From an uncultured candidate division Zixibacteria bacterium (GTDB taxonomy: Bacteria > Zixibacteria > MSB-5A5 > GN15 > PGXB01), in the NCBI GenBank assembly GCA_937925655.1, contig CALAMC010000049.1, positions 118,529 to 182,528 on the forward strand: a stretch of DNA of 64,000 nt, given 5' to 3'. Below, one piece after another: positions 35,140-43,178 of the stretch. The stretch's first letter is position 1, and each line of letters starts with the position of its first letter. The notes under the pieces were generated by a model. That model was not told the DNA's origin. It was given only the letters and a program-made list of their open reading frames with translations, and searched no databases. Both the position numbers and the translations under genes were made by a program.

Positions 35140-36074
35140 ATTCGATTCGCCTGGGACGTACTCTTTATGTCAATGTTGTCCCCGGCAACGTTTGCTCATA
35201 CAATTGCATTTATTGTCACCGGGGCGTCACTCCCCGGCAAGCTTCCGTTCGCGAAAGATACTATCCCGATGATGATATTCTGGCCGAGATTATCAACCGG
35301 GCGCTCCATACCTCACCCCGGCATATATCCTTCATCGGCGAAGGAGAACCTACCCTGTGTCGGGATTTGGGCCGGCTGGTTGCGCAAACCCGTCAGAAAA
35401 CCCGGCTTCCTGTCGTCGTATGCACCAATGGCTCCCTTTTGTTCCGCAAAGACGTGCGTCAGGATCTGGCCGCGGCCGAAGTCGTGATTATCAAGATTGA
35501 TGCCGGCGAGGAACCCGATTTCCTGAAAATCAACCGGCCGCTCAATCAGCTCGACTACCAGATGATTATCGGGGGCATAATTAAATTCCGCACGGAATTC
35601 GACGGACAGGTTTGGCTGGACGTTATGTTGATCCGAAACGTCAATGACTCACAACGCCACCTCGACACCCTTGCCGAAATGATTGGGAAAATTCGGCCGG
35701 GACGGGTGTATGTTCGCACGCTGTGTTCACCGCCCGCCGAGCCGGATATTTATCCCGTTGATGAATCGATTTTTGACTCCGCCCTGGCCAAATTTGGCGA
35801 ATTTGCGCCATCGTTTATTTGGCAGGAAGCCAGCGTGGACGCCGATTCTTTTATCGACGCCCGTCAGGCGATTCTGGATGTCAGTCGCAAACACCCACTG
35901 GCCAAGGATCGCGCCCTGGAAGTGGAGCGCGCTTTTGCGGCCCCGGGCATTATTGCCCAGCTTCTGGAAACCAGAGAACTGATCGAAGTTGAATATGATA
36001 ATGTGAAATATTTATCGCCGTCCGGCTCCCTTAACAGCCAGAAGAAAAAACTTTCACCGGAAGAAGGTTTATGA
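35118..36074 (+). CDS. Radical SAM protein (COG0731-like)
   Basis: This 318-aa enzyme has the cluster motif CSYNCIYC (Cys26, Cys30, Cys33) that binds a 4Fe-4S cluster and S-adenosylmethionine. The SAM-binding GEGEPTLCRD follows near residue 75, and the barrel continues through VVCTNGSLL and WLDVMLIRNVNDS. The resemblance is to the short COG0731 group (related to wyosine-base enzymes), whose members mostly have no known substrate. The C-terminal 80 residues may be a small winged-helix-like domain. ATG 35118 has AAAGAGGG about 6 nt upstream. It is separated from the kinase gene by one base, so it belongs to the receiver-transporter operon; a role in that pathway is unproven. Confidence 0.83.
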   Translation: MYVFGPINSIRLGRTLYVNVVPGNVCSYNCIYCHRGVTPRQASVRERYYPDDDILAEIINRALHTSPRHISFIGEGEPTLCRDLGRLVAQTRQKTRLPVVVCTNGSLLFRKDVRQDLAAAEVVIIKIDAGEEPDFLKINRPLNQLDYQMIIGGIIKFRTEFDGQVWLDVMLIRNVNDSQRHLDTLAEMIGKIRPGRVYVRTLCSPPAEPDIYPVDESIFDSALAKFGEFAPSFIWQEASVDADSFIDARQAILDVSRKHPLAKDRALEVERAFAAPGIIAQLLETRELIEVEYDNVKYLSPSGSLNSQKKKLSPEEGL

Positions 36075-36075
36075 C

Positions 36076-37788
36076 ATGACGCAGGAAAACCAGTTGCCCG
36101 GCCAGTCAAATGGCTTCAGGATTAATTCCCGGCATTATCAGGACTTGAAAAGAAAAAACATTATTCGTCTGTTTTTGACATATCTGGCCCCCATAATCAT
36201 CATTTCCGTTTATTTTTTAATACAAAACAACGCCGTTGTTTCCGAAAGTCGTCGTTTACACCTTAAAGCCATTGCCGAAAATCAGGCCAATCTGCTTGAT
36301 TTGTTTCTAAACGAACGTCTGGTCAACCTGTCCAATCTGATTAATGACCCCCGGCTCAAAATCCCGCCCGATGACTCCACTCTATACACCTCGCTGGCCA
36401 AACTCAAAAGCAGTAGCGCCGCCTTCATCGATATCGGGTATTTCGATTCCTCGGGTATACAACTGTCATACAGCGGTCCTTTTCCTGATTTGGAAAAACA
36501 AAATTACCGGAATGAAGATTGGTTTAAAAAGCTTAGTTCGGAACGACGCGAATTTCTGATTACCGATATATACCTTGGGTTCCGACAGAAACCCCATTTC
36601 ACCATTGCCGTCAAACGCCTAATCGAGGATAACTTCATTATTTTCCGCGCCACTCTCGACCCGGGCAAGATGTATGAGTACATCAGCGCCCTGGAAGGTT
36701 CCGGCGAAGTGAACACGTCCATCGTCAATACCGAAGGGTACTATCAGCTGGTCACGCCCCATATCGGAACGCCGCTGGAGTCCTCGTCGTTCGTTCCGCC
36801 GCTCGAACCGCGCGTCGATGCCCAGAAAATAACCCTTGACGGCCGCACGTTCACCTACGGCTATTCCTGGCTGAAAAACGCCGGGTGGGCCCTTATCGTC
36901 CAGCACCCGCGTCATGAAAGCTGGTCGTTCTTTTCGGGAGGACAATGGAAAATCATGGTTCTCTCGGCCGTCATTCTGATTATCGTTTCGCTGGTTATCA
37001 TACATCGCGCCCGGCAACTGGTCATCGTCCAGATTGAATCGGACCAGACCCGGGCACAATTGGAACACGCCTCCAAACTGGCCTCGGTCGGAGAATTGGC
37101 GGCGGGTATTGCCCACGAAATAAATAACCCGCTGGCCGTGATCAGTGAAGAAACTGGATTAATGAAAGATTATCTAAACCCGGAATTTGAGAAAAATCTT
37201 AGCCGCGAACAGATGATCGAGCATCTCGATACCATTCATGAAGCCGTCTTTCGCTGCCGAGATATCACCCGCAAACTGCTGAAATTCGTCCGTAAAAGCG
37301 ACGTCGATTTGAAACCGCAAAATGTGCATAGCCTGCTCGATGACGTCGTGGATGGAATCCTTGGCGACGAACTGTCCGTTTCCAATACCGAAATCATCAG
37401 AAACTATGATCCCCAAATCCCGGAGATCATAACCGACGGAAACCAGTTGCAGCAGGTCATTCTCAATATCATCAACAATGCCTCCGATGCCATCGGCGGC
37501 CGGCCGGGCCGGATTACGATTGAAACCAAACTCGACCGGGATGTCTATATCGCCATATCGGATACCGGCTGCGGCATGACGGCAGACCAGATGAATCAGG
37601 TATTCATGCCATTTTTCACGACCAAGGAAGTGGGTAAAGGAACCGGCCTGGGATTATCGGTAAGCTATGGTATCGTCAAAAATCTGGGTGGAACCATCAT
37701 GGTCGAAAGCGAATACGGCAGAGGCAGCACCTTTACGATTGTTCTGCCGGTGAAATTCAAATCAGGAATAAAACAGAAAAGCAAATAA
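36076..37788 (+). CDS. Cache-domain sensor histidine kinase
   Basis: A 570-aa membrane kinase with an N-terminal helix (about 30-50, LFLTYLAPIIIISVYFLIQ), a periplasmic double-Cache-like sensor (about 55-285), and a second helix (about 292-315). The kinase core has the phosphoacceptor motif GELAAGIAHEINNPLAVISEE, N-box QQVILNIINNASDAI, G1 box ISDTGCGMT, F-box FMPFFTTKE and G2 box GKGTGLGLSV. All catalytic boxes are intact. Cache sensors commonly bind small organic ligands, including carboxylates. It is a natural donor for the two receiver domains encoded downstream, one of them on a transporter. Confidence 0.93.
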   Translation: MTQENQLPGQSNGFRINSRHYQDLKRKNIIRLFLTYLAPIIIISVYFLIQNNAVVSESRRLHLKAIAENQANLLDLFLNERLVNLSNLINDPRLKIPPDDSTLYTSLAKLKSSSAAFIDIGYFDSSGIQLSYSGPFPDLEKQNYRNEDWFKKLSSERREFLITDIYLGFRQKPHFTIAVKRLIEDNFIIFRATLDPGKMYEYISALEGSGEVNTSIVNTEGYYQLVTPHIGTPLESSSFVPPLEPRVDAQKITLDGRTFTYGYSWLKNAGWALIVQHPRHESWSFFSGGQWKIMVLSAVILIIVSLVIIHRARQLVIVQIESDQTRAQLEHASKLASVGELAAGIAHEINNPLAVISEETGLMKDYLNPEFEKNLSREQMIEHLDTIHEAVFRCRDITRKLLKFVRKSDVDLKPQNVHSLLDDVVDGILGDELSVSNTEIIRNYDPQIPEIITDGNQLQQVILNIINNASDAIGGRPGRITIETKLDRDVYIAISDTGCGMTADQMNQVFMPFFTTKEVGKGTGLGLSVSYGIVKNLGGTIMVESEYGRGSTFTIVLPVKFKSGIKQKSK

Positions 37789-37801
37789 AACGGGAGAATT
37801 T

Positions 37802-38359
37802 ATGAAAAAAGTCAAGGACCTCATGATTCCCCTTGAATCCTACCCCTCGGTGTCCGAAAACGCCACCCTGCTGGAGGCCATCCTCGCATTCGAGGAGGCG
37901 CTTCGTCAGCGTGACCGCACTCGCCAGCCGTTTCGGGCTGTCCTCGTACGAGACGCCCGGGGTAATGTTATCGGCAAAATCGGACAGCTGGCCTTCCTGA
38001 AGGCGCTTGAGCCCAAGCGGGCGATTTTGGAGGATCTGTCGAAAATTTCCCATGTCGGCGTTACCCGCGAATTTCTGGATTCGGTTATCGCCAATTTTGA
38101 ATTGTTCCGCCATGATTTCTGCGACCTGTGTTATCAGGCCCGCCAGCGGAAGGTCAAAGAGGTCATGCATCCGCTGACGGAGTTCATCGACCAGGATGCC
38201 TCGCTGGTCGAAGCCGTTCAAAAAATCGTTTTATGGCAAACGCTTTCGGTTCTGGTCAAGGACGGAAACAAAGTCGTCGGGCTTCTGCGCCTTTCCGACC
38301 TGTGCCAGGAAGTGGCCATGGAGATGAAACGGTTCACGACCGAAGGGCAGTGCAATTGA
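37802..38359 (+). CDS. CBS-pair protein
   Basis: This 185-aa cytoplasmic protein consists of two CBS motifs: residues about 5-70 (VKDLMIPLESYPSVSENATLLEA, ending GNVIGKIGQLAFL) and about 118-175 (VKEVMHPLTEFIDQDASLVEA, ending NKVVGLLRLSDL). CBS pairs usually bind adenine nucleotides and gate enzymes, channels or transporters. GGGAGAA lies 7 nt before ATG 37802, 13 nt after the kinase. Its place directly before the receiver-transporter gene suggests it reports energy or ligand state to that transporter; this is inference. Confidence 0.85.
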   Translation: MKKVKDLMIPLESYPSVSENATLLEAILAFEEALRQRDRTRQPFRAVLVRDARGNVIGKIGQLAFLKALEPKRAILEDLSKISHVGVTREFLDSVIANFELFRHDFCDLCYQARQRKVKEVMHPLTEFIDQDASLVEAVQKIVLWQTLSVLVKDGNKVVGLLRLSDLCQEVAMEMKRFTTEGQCN

Positions 38360-38441
38360 TGAAAATAAAGGGACGAAAAATATCCGGGGATTGTCCCGAT
38401 GCACCATGCAAATAAATTGAAATTATTCGGAGTTGCCCATT

Positions 38442-40475
38442 ATGTCCAAAATACTATTGGTTGACGATGAAAACAACTTCCGGGCTTCTCTTGCCCAGAG
38501 GCTGAATATGCGGGGGTTCGAAACGCTCGACCTTGACAACGGTGAAGATGCTATCAAAGCCGTGCGCGGCGACCGCGAGATCGACCTGGTCCTGCTGGAT
38601 CGGCAGATGCCCGGCATGTCAGGCGAACAGGTTTTGCGCGAAATCAGAAATTTCCGTCCGGAATTACAGGTCGTCATGCTGACCGCCCATGCCTCCCTTG
38701 ATTCGGCTATGGAAACCGGCAAACTCGAAGCCTACGCCTACCTGGAAAAACCGTGCGAATTCGAGGAATTGGTCAAAGTTATCAATACCGCCCGCGAAGA
38801 TAAAGCCCATATTCTGGCCAAACACGAAATCCCGCATGCCGAAAAAGGATCGGTCATAAAATGGCTTAAGGGGTCGCATAACAACCGCCCGGGAGTGATT
38901 ATACTGGGCGTGTTGCTTTTTGCCCTGCTCGTTTTAATGCCGACACCGGATCGCATGATGATGCTCATATCTTCACCCAAAACCGGTCAACCCGGCGACG
39001 TTCAGTTTGGCTATGCCGATTACCGAAAAATGTCCGCCGGAGAAACCATTTCAACATACTATAGCCACAAAGCCGGGTTCGATGAAACCGTCACCGATGC
39101 CGACGGCAAAAAAGTAAAAATTCCCCTGACCCCGGAACAAACCGCCACACGCGCCAAAACCATGCTGGGTATTCTGGTCGTCGCCGCCCTTTTCTGGGCC
39201 AGTGGGGCGGTTCCGGTCGGGATTACGGCCCTCCTCGTCGGTGTGGCCATGTACTTCATGGGTGTCCTCAAACCGGATGACATCGCCTCGGCCTACGCCA
39301 AGGACGCTGTTATATTTATATTCGGTGTTCTGGCTATGGCCGCCGCCATCACCAAAACCGGCCTCGACCGTAGAATCGGATTGTTGCTTCTGGGTCCGGC
39401 CAAATCGATTCCCCGGCTGTTATTCATATTTTTGCCGCTTCTCGGGATGGCCTGTTCCTTTGTATCCGAACATGCCCTGATTGCCTTTATCATGCCTCTG
39501 TTTATGATGGTGTATATGGCTTCTGTCAGATCCGCCGGTATAAAAAAAGACAAGGCCCTGGCGGCCATGCTGGTACTGTCGATCTGTTTTGCGGCCAACT
39601 GCGGCGGGCCCGGGTCCCCGGCCGCGGGCGGTCGCAACGCCGTCATGATGGGTATTCTGGGTGATTACGGCATGGCCCCGACTTTCGGTCAATGGGTCCA
39701 GTACGGATTGCCATATGTGCCGGTTATGGGCCTGGTTATAGCCACCTATTTCCTTTTTGCCTTCAGACGAAAACTGGCAATTAAGTCGCTCAACGCCTCA
39801 TCAATTGTAAAGCAGGCGGCGGAAAAAATCGGCCCGATGAATAAAAATGAGTATATTACGGCCGCCGTTTTGATATTACTGATAATAATGTGGATTACAA
39901 CCAGTGACGTTTATGGCATGGGTGGTCCGGTTATTTTGAGCCTGGTACTGTTGAACATATTTCGTATTTTGCGTTGGCGCGATATTGCCAAAATACCCTG
40001 GGACGTGGTCGCGCTATACGCCTCGGCCTGTGCCTTGGGCAAAGGTCTGGCCATGACCGGGGCGGCTCTGTTTCTGGCCGACAGTTTCATTTCTATCCTG
40101 CCTGATTTCATGACCTCCGGTGAGGGTCTGGCGATTGCGGTCAGCCTCTTTACCGGTATCACGACCAATTTTATGAGCGACGGCGCCACCGTTTCGGCCA
40201 TCGGCCCGATCACCATTCCCATGGCGACCATCTCCGGTACCCACCCGTGGATGATCGGTTTTGCCACAGCCTTTGCGTCTTCGTTCGCCCATATGCTGAT
40301 CATCGGCACGCCCAATAATGCCATCGCCTACGCCATGGCCAAAGACCCCATCACCGGCGAACAACTGGTGACCCTGGGCGATTTTCTTAAACACGGGGCC
40401 GCCATACTGGTTCTTTCATTCATCGTCTTATGGGTTTGGGCGTTTCTGGGATACTGGCGATTTATCGGTTTTTAG
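38442..40475 (+). CDS. Receiver domain fused to a DASS/SLC13-type membrane transporter
   Basis: In this 677-aa protein, residues 1-120 form a complete CheY-like receiver with the acidic pair Asp8/Asp9, phosphoacceptor Asp53 (VLLDRQMPGMSG), Thr81 and Lys103 (YLEKPC). After a linker comes a membrane helix and then an anion-transporter-type domain of about ten further helices and two re-entrant regions. The two inverted repeats are visible: FVSEHALIAFIMPL with GGPGSPAAGGRN, and FMSDGATVSAIGPI with IIGTPNNAIAY. In DASS proteins the corresponding Ser-Asn-Thr triplets bind Na+ and a dicarboxylate; here they read SEH and SDG, so the substrate may differ. ATG 38442 follows CGGAG by about 9 nt. Phosphorylation by the upstream kinase could gate transport directly. 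Confidence 0.88.
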   Translation: MSKILLVDDENNFRASLAQRLNMRGFETLDLDNGEDAIKAVRGDREIDLVLLDRQMPGMSGEQVLREIRNFRPELQVVMLTAHASLDSAMETGKLEAYAYLEKPCEFEELVKVINTAREDKAHILAKHEIPHAEKGSVIKWLKGSHNNRPGVIILGVLLFALLVLMPTPDRMMMLISSPKTGQPGDVQFGYADYRKMSAGETISTYYSHKAGFDETVTDADGKKVKIPLTPEQTATRAKTMLGILVVAALFWASGAVPVGITALLVGVAMYFMGVLKPDDIASAYAKDAVIFIFGVLAMAAAITKTGLDRRIGLLLLGPAKSIPRLLFIFLPLLGMACSFVSEHALIAFIMPLFMMVYMASVRSAGIKKDKALAAMLVLSICFAANCGGPGSPAAGGRNAVMMGILGDYGMAPTFGQWVQYGLPYVPVMGLVIATYFLFAFRRKLAIKSLNASSIVKQAAEKIGPMNKNEYITAAVLILLIIMWITTSDVYGMGGPVILSLVLLNIFRILRWRDIAKIPWDVVALYASACALGKGLAMTGAALFLADSFISILPDFMTSGEGLAIAVSLFTGITTNFMSDGATVSAIGPITIPMATISGTHPWMIGFATAFASSFAHMLIIGTPNNAIAYAMAKDPITGEQLVTLGDFLKHGAAILVLSFIVLWVWAFLGYWRFIGF

Positions 40476-40490
40476 ATAAAGGAGTCTGCA

Positions 40491-40979
40491 ATGTCGGACA
40501 AAATCAGATTGCTGATAGTTGATGACGAAGTCAAGTTCGTCGATTCCATCGCCCAGCGACTGGAAATGCGCGGACTGGAGGTCACCAAAGCGTACTCCGG
40601 CAAAGAAGCCATCGAAAAGGCCCGGCAGGAAAAATTCGACTTGGCTCTGCTCGATTTGAAAATGCCGGAAATGGATGGACGAAAAGTCCTCGAAGTCCTG
40701 AAAAACGAACACAAGTTTCTGGAAATTATTATCCTGACCGGCCACGGTTCCATGGATTCGGCCGTGGAATGTACCAAACTGGGGGCCTATGGGTACCTTC
40801 CGAAACCATACGAATTGGATAATTTGTTGGACGTCCTGAAAAACGCCTATCAGGAAAGACTCCGCAAAAAATTCCAGAAAAATCAAGAGAGACTTGACCA
40901 GATTATGAGTTTCGCCACCGGGGCCAGCCCCCTGGCCATCCTGCGCAAACTCCGGGAACTCGACGACGAGGCTAAATAG
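40491..40979 (+). CDS. Single-domain response regulator with short C-terminal tail
   Basis: This 162-aa protein is a receiver (phosphoacceptor Asp55 in ALLDLKMPEMDG, Thr/Gly in ILTGHGS, Lys in YLPKPY) followed by a helical tail of about 40 residues with no DNA-binding domain. It is clearly paralogous to the receiver fused to the transporter: both have IAQRLxMRG-like or LAQRLNMRG helices and an equivalent (H)xSxDSAxExxKLxAY segment. It could act as a phosphate sink or as a competing partner for the same kinase. GGAG precedes ATG 40491. A strong terminator follows at 41001. Confidence 0.9.
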   Translation: MSDKIRLLIVDDEVKFVDSIAQRLEMRGLEVTKAYSGKEAIEKARQEKFDLALLDLKMPEMDGRKVLEVLKNEHKFLEIIILTGHGSMDSAVECTKLGAYGYLPKPYELDNLLDVLKNAYQERLRKKFQKNQERLDQIMSFATGASPLAILRKLRELDDEAK

Positions 40980-41000
40980 AACTGGGCCAAAGACTTTAAT

Positions 41001-41035
41001 GGACGGGGGAGAATCCTAAAAAATACTCCCCGTCC
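41001..41035 (+). terminator. Strong hairpin terminator of the receiver-transporter operon
   Basis: GGACGGGGGAG (41001-41011) pairs with CTCCCCGTCC (41026-41035), 10 bp with one bulged G and a 14-nt A-rich loop. An AT-rich tract follows. It lies 22 nt after the response regulator stop. Confidence 0.8.
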
Positions 41036-41244
41036 AAAAATAAATATTTTATAAATCTTAATTCATTGTATTTCAGTAACTTATGAAAGCATTTTAGGAA
41101 TTTATAAAAATCCCCACAAGGATAATCGAAAACGACAATACGATTTTATTCGCGCCTTTGTAATCTACACGCCCAAAACAGCTTATAATTCCTGTCAAAA
41201 TTTAAACTTTTATTAATATTTTTTGTTTAACAATTAAAATTTTA

Positions 41245-41273
41245 TTGACAATCCATTCATAACTGACGATAAT
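41245..41273 (+). promoter_or_regulatory. Consensus sigma-70 promoter of the TetR gene
   Basis: TTGACA (41245-41250), a 17-bp spacer and GATAAT (41268-41273). Transcription would begin near 41280, so the upstream ATG at 41272 cannot be used and ATG 41314 is the start. Confidence 0.8.
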
Positions 41274-41283
41274 GTCGAATATG
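41258..41283. promoter_or_regulatory. Possible TetR autoregulatory operator over the -10 box
   Basis: The 26-bp stretch shows imperfect dyad symmetry, CATA-N3-GAC-N6-GTC-N3-TATG, centred on the -10 box. TetR-family proteins often repress their own genes from such sites. The match is partial and could be chance. Confidence 0.35.
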
Positions 41284-41313
41284 ATGATAGCGTCACAAAC
41301 AAATGGAGCGGCC

Positions 41314-41961
41314 ATGGATACTGAATCCGGCCCCAAATCGCGCCAGCAAAGGCGCCTGAATAAAACGAGAAAGAAATTGTTAAAAGCGGCCCGTGATGTG
41401 TTTTCCGAAAAAGGACTGGACTACGCCACTATCGATGAAATAACGGAGCGCGCCGATGTCGGTCGCGGTACGTTTTATTATCACTTCGATGATAAGGACG
41501 ATCTGATTCGTTCCCTGACGACCAGTATCCTCGAGGAGTTGACGGAGCAAATACAGCAACGTTGCAAGGACCTTGATGACCTGAATGCACTATTGGAAGC
41601 AATGATCAGCGGCCATATAGATTTTTTCCGGAATCGCTGGGCCGACTTCGTGATTTATTATCAGGGTCGGGCCGACATTACGCTGGAACAGGGTTATGAA
41701 GGTTTGGATCAGGCCTTCGTCCCATACCTCGATAAAATCGAAACATTAATAGACGGCGCGGTGGAGCAGCCGATATCCAAACCGCGTCTGCGCCGTCTGG
41801 CCTGCGCCATCGCGGGTTTCATCTCCGGGTACTACTCGTTTGCCAGTGTCGCCACCGACGACGAGGACGTGGACAAGTCCTTCATGTCGCTTAAAAGCGC
41901 CTTTGTCGCCAGCCTGGTTAAATTTATTCGGGAAGCCCTGCCGGGCGGACCGGTTAACTGA
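41314..41961 (+). CDS. TetR/AcrR-family transcriptional regulator
   Basis: A 215-aa regulator. The N-terminal helix-turn-helix is typical: LLKAARDVFSEKGLDYATID, then ADVGRGTFYYHFDDKDDL. The helical C-terminal ligand domain includes AIAGFISGYYSFASV. ATG 41314 is set by GGAG (41305-41308) and by the promoter, which starts transcription after ATG 41272. It may control itself or the fasciclin and amine-cluster genes downstream; the ligand cannot be deduced. Confidence 0.92.
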   Translation: MDTESGPKSRQQRRLNKTRKKLLKAARDVFSEKGLDYATIDEITERADVGRGTFYYHFDDKDDLIRSLTTSILEELTEQIQQRCKDLDDLNALLEAMISGHIDFFRNRWADFVIYYQGRADITLEQGYEGLDQAFVPYLDKIETLIDGAVEQPISKPRLRRLACAIAGFISGYYSFASVATDDEDVDKSFMSLKSAFVASLVKFIREALPGGPVN

Positions 41962-42099
41962 AATGATAATGAATATTTGAAAGGATACGTCGGTATCAGG
42001 AAATTGAAAGAATGATTCCCGCCCCGGGCAGTCGTCTTGGAGATGATGTTCCTGGGGTGAGATATTCCGGCCTTGATACGGTTAGTGGTGGAAAATAAT

Positions 42100-42633
42100 A
42101 TGAACCAAAAGATATTGATAATACTCGGGATAGCTCTCCTGGTCATTTCGGCCGGCGACGTTCTCGGCGTTGACGAATACGACCAAGAACCGATCATCAC
42201 GGAGCAAAGCGAGACCGAACCGGTCGAAAATTACGACGTTTTGCGGACCGCCCGGGAGTACGGTACGCTCGAAATGTTCGTGACCATGCTTCAGGAATCC
42301 GACCTGACCGGATTACTTCGCGGCGAGGGTCCGTTTACCGTTTTTATTCCCGACGATTCGGCTTTCAAAGCGCTCGATTCCAAATGGTTAAAACAGCTTT
42401 TGGCCGACCATAAAGAAGTAAAAAAATTGCTTGAGCGGCACATCGTAACCGACGCCGCGATAATTTTCGGTCGTGAAGAATCAATCGCGGTCGTATCCTT
42501 GAGCCAGGATACTCTCTATATCACGGCCGACGCCGAAAAAGTAACCGTCAATGACGCCGAAATCCTCGACGAGGAAATCGAATGCTCCAACGGCATAATC
42601 CACGTTATTGACGCGGTATTGATGAAACCATAA
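42100..42633 (+). CDS. Secreted fasciclin-domain protein
   Basis: A 177-aa protein with a signal peptide (MNQKILIILGIALLVISAG, ending near GDVLG) and one FAS1 domain: FVTMLQESDLTGLLRGEGPFTVFIPDDSAF, LKQLL and a C-terminal SNGIIHVIDAVLMKP, which are the H1 and H2 signature segments. FAS1 proteins are extracellular or periplasmic adhesion or ligand-binding proteins. ATG 42100 is preferred over the longer frame from TTG 42073 because the signal peptide starts here. The 42-residue acidic linker after the signal could place the domain away from the membrane. Confidence 0.9.
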   Translation: MNQKILIILGIALLVISAGDVLGVDEYDQEPIITEQSETEPVENYDVLRTAREYGTLEMFVTMLQESDLTGLLRGEGPFTVFIPDDSAFKALDSKWLKQLLADHKEVKKLLERHIVTDAAIIFGREESIAVVSLSQDTLYITADAEKVTVNDAEILDEEIECSNGIIHVIDAVLMKP

Positions 42634-42667
42634 GCAGAAGGGAAAGGTAATCATCAGCCAACGGGCG

Positions 42668-42707
42668 GACTCCTCAGGCGGAGTCGGTCCAACCAAATTC
42701 ACTCCTT
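42668..42707 (+). repeat. REP-like hairpin upstream of the AdoMetDC-like cluster
   Basis: GACTCC (42668-42673) pairs with GGAGTC (42680-42685) around a 6-nt loop, and CAAATTCACTCC follows (42694-42705). A similar unit in opposite orientation occurs at 48483-48520, where the hairpin is flanked by the equivalent of AAATCTCACTCC. Confidence 0.4.
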
Positions 42708-43175
42708 ATGATTGGGATTTTGCAAATGGAAAAGACTTTGACCAGAAATGCGGCCCACACTGCCGCTGTCATTGAGGCCAATAACCCGGCCTTCGACAAA
42801 AATGTGGACTACAAGAATCTGACCGGTATCTGGGGCCTTGCCTGCAGTTTCGATATTTATGACTGTGACCCGGAAACGATCAGAAATGCCGACAAAATCA
42901 AGCAATTCGTCAAAGAGCTGTGCGACCTCATCGAAATGAAACGCTTCGGTGATACGCAAGTCGTCAACTTTGGCGAAGACGAAAGAGTCGCCGGCTTTTC
43001 TATGGTGCAGCTAATCGAGACGTCCCTCATTTCGGCCCATTTTGCCGACCTGACCAATACCACTTATCTTGACGTTTTCAGCTGCAAGCCGTACGACCCG
43101 AAAGTTGTCGAAGATTTCGCCATGAAATTTTTCGGTGGCAAACGCTGTCTTTCGCACGTCAATATGAGATATTAA
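42708..43175 (+). CDS. AdoMet-decarboxylase-like (SpeD-family) pyruvoyl enzyme
   Basis: This 155-aa protein matches bacterial class 1b S-adenosylmethionine decarboxylase in the segment GLACSFDIYDCDPETI and onward. The self-processing residues keep their exact spacing: Ser98, Ser106 (future pyruvoyl group), His111 and Cys126 in DVFSC correspond to Ser55, Ser63, His68 and Cys83 of the characterised enzyme. The residue before the cleavage site is Thr instead of the usual Glu. An N-terminal extension of about 40 residues is atypical. No spermidine synthase is adjacent. Some SpeD homologues are known to decarboxylate ornithine or arginine instead, so the substrate is open. Start may be ATG 42708 or 42726; neither has a strong ribosome binding site. 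Confidence 0.75.
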   Translation: MIGILQMEKTLTRNAAHTAAVIEANNPAFDKNVDYKNLTGIWGLACSFDIYDCDPETIRNADKIKQFVKELCDLIEMKRFGDTQVVNFGEDERVAGFSMVQLIETSLISAHFADLTNTTYLDVFSCKPYDPKVVEDFAMKFFGGKRCLSHVNMRY

Positions 43176-43178
43176 AGG

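Larger units (their letters stand above)
40980..41313. other. Intergenic region with terminator and TetR promoter
   Basis: This 334-nt gap holds a strong terminator hairpin (41001-41035), an AT-rich stretch without recognisable genes (41036-41244), and the promoter and dyad of the TetR gene (41245-41283). Confidence 0.6.
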
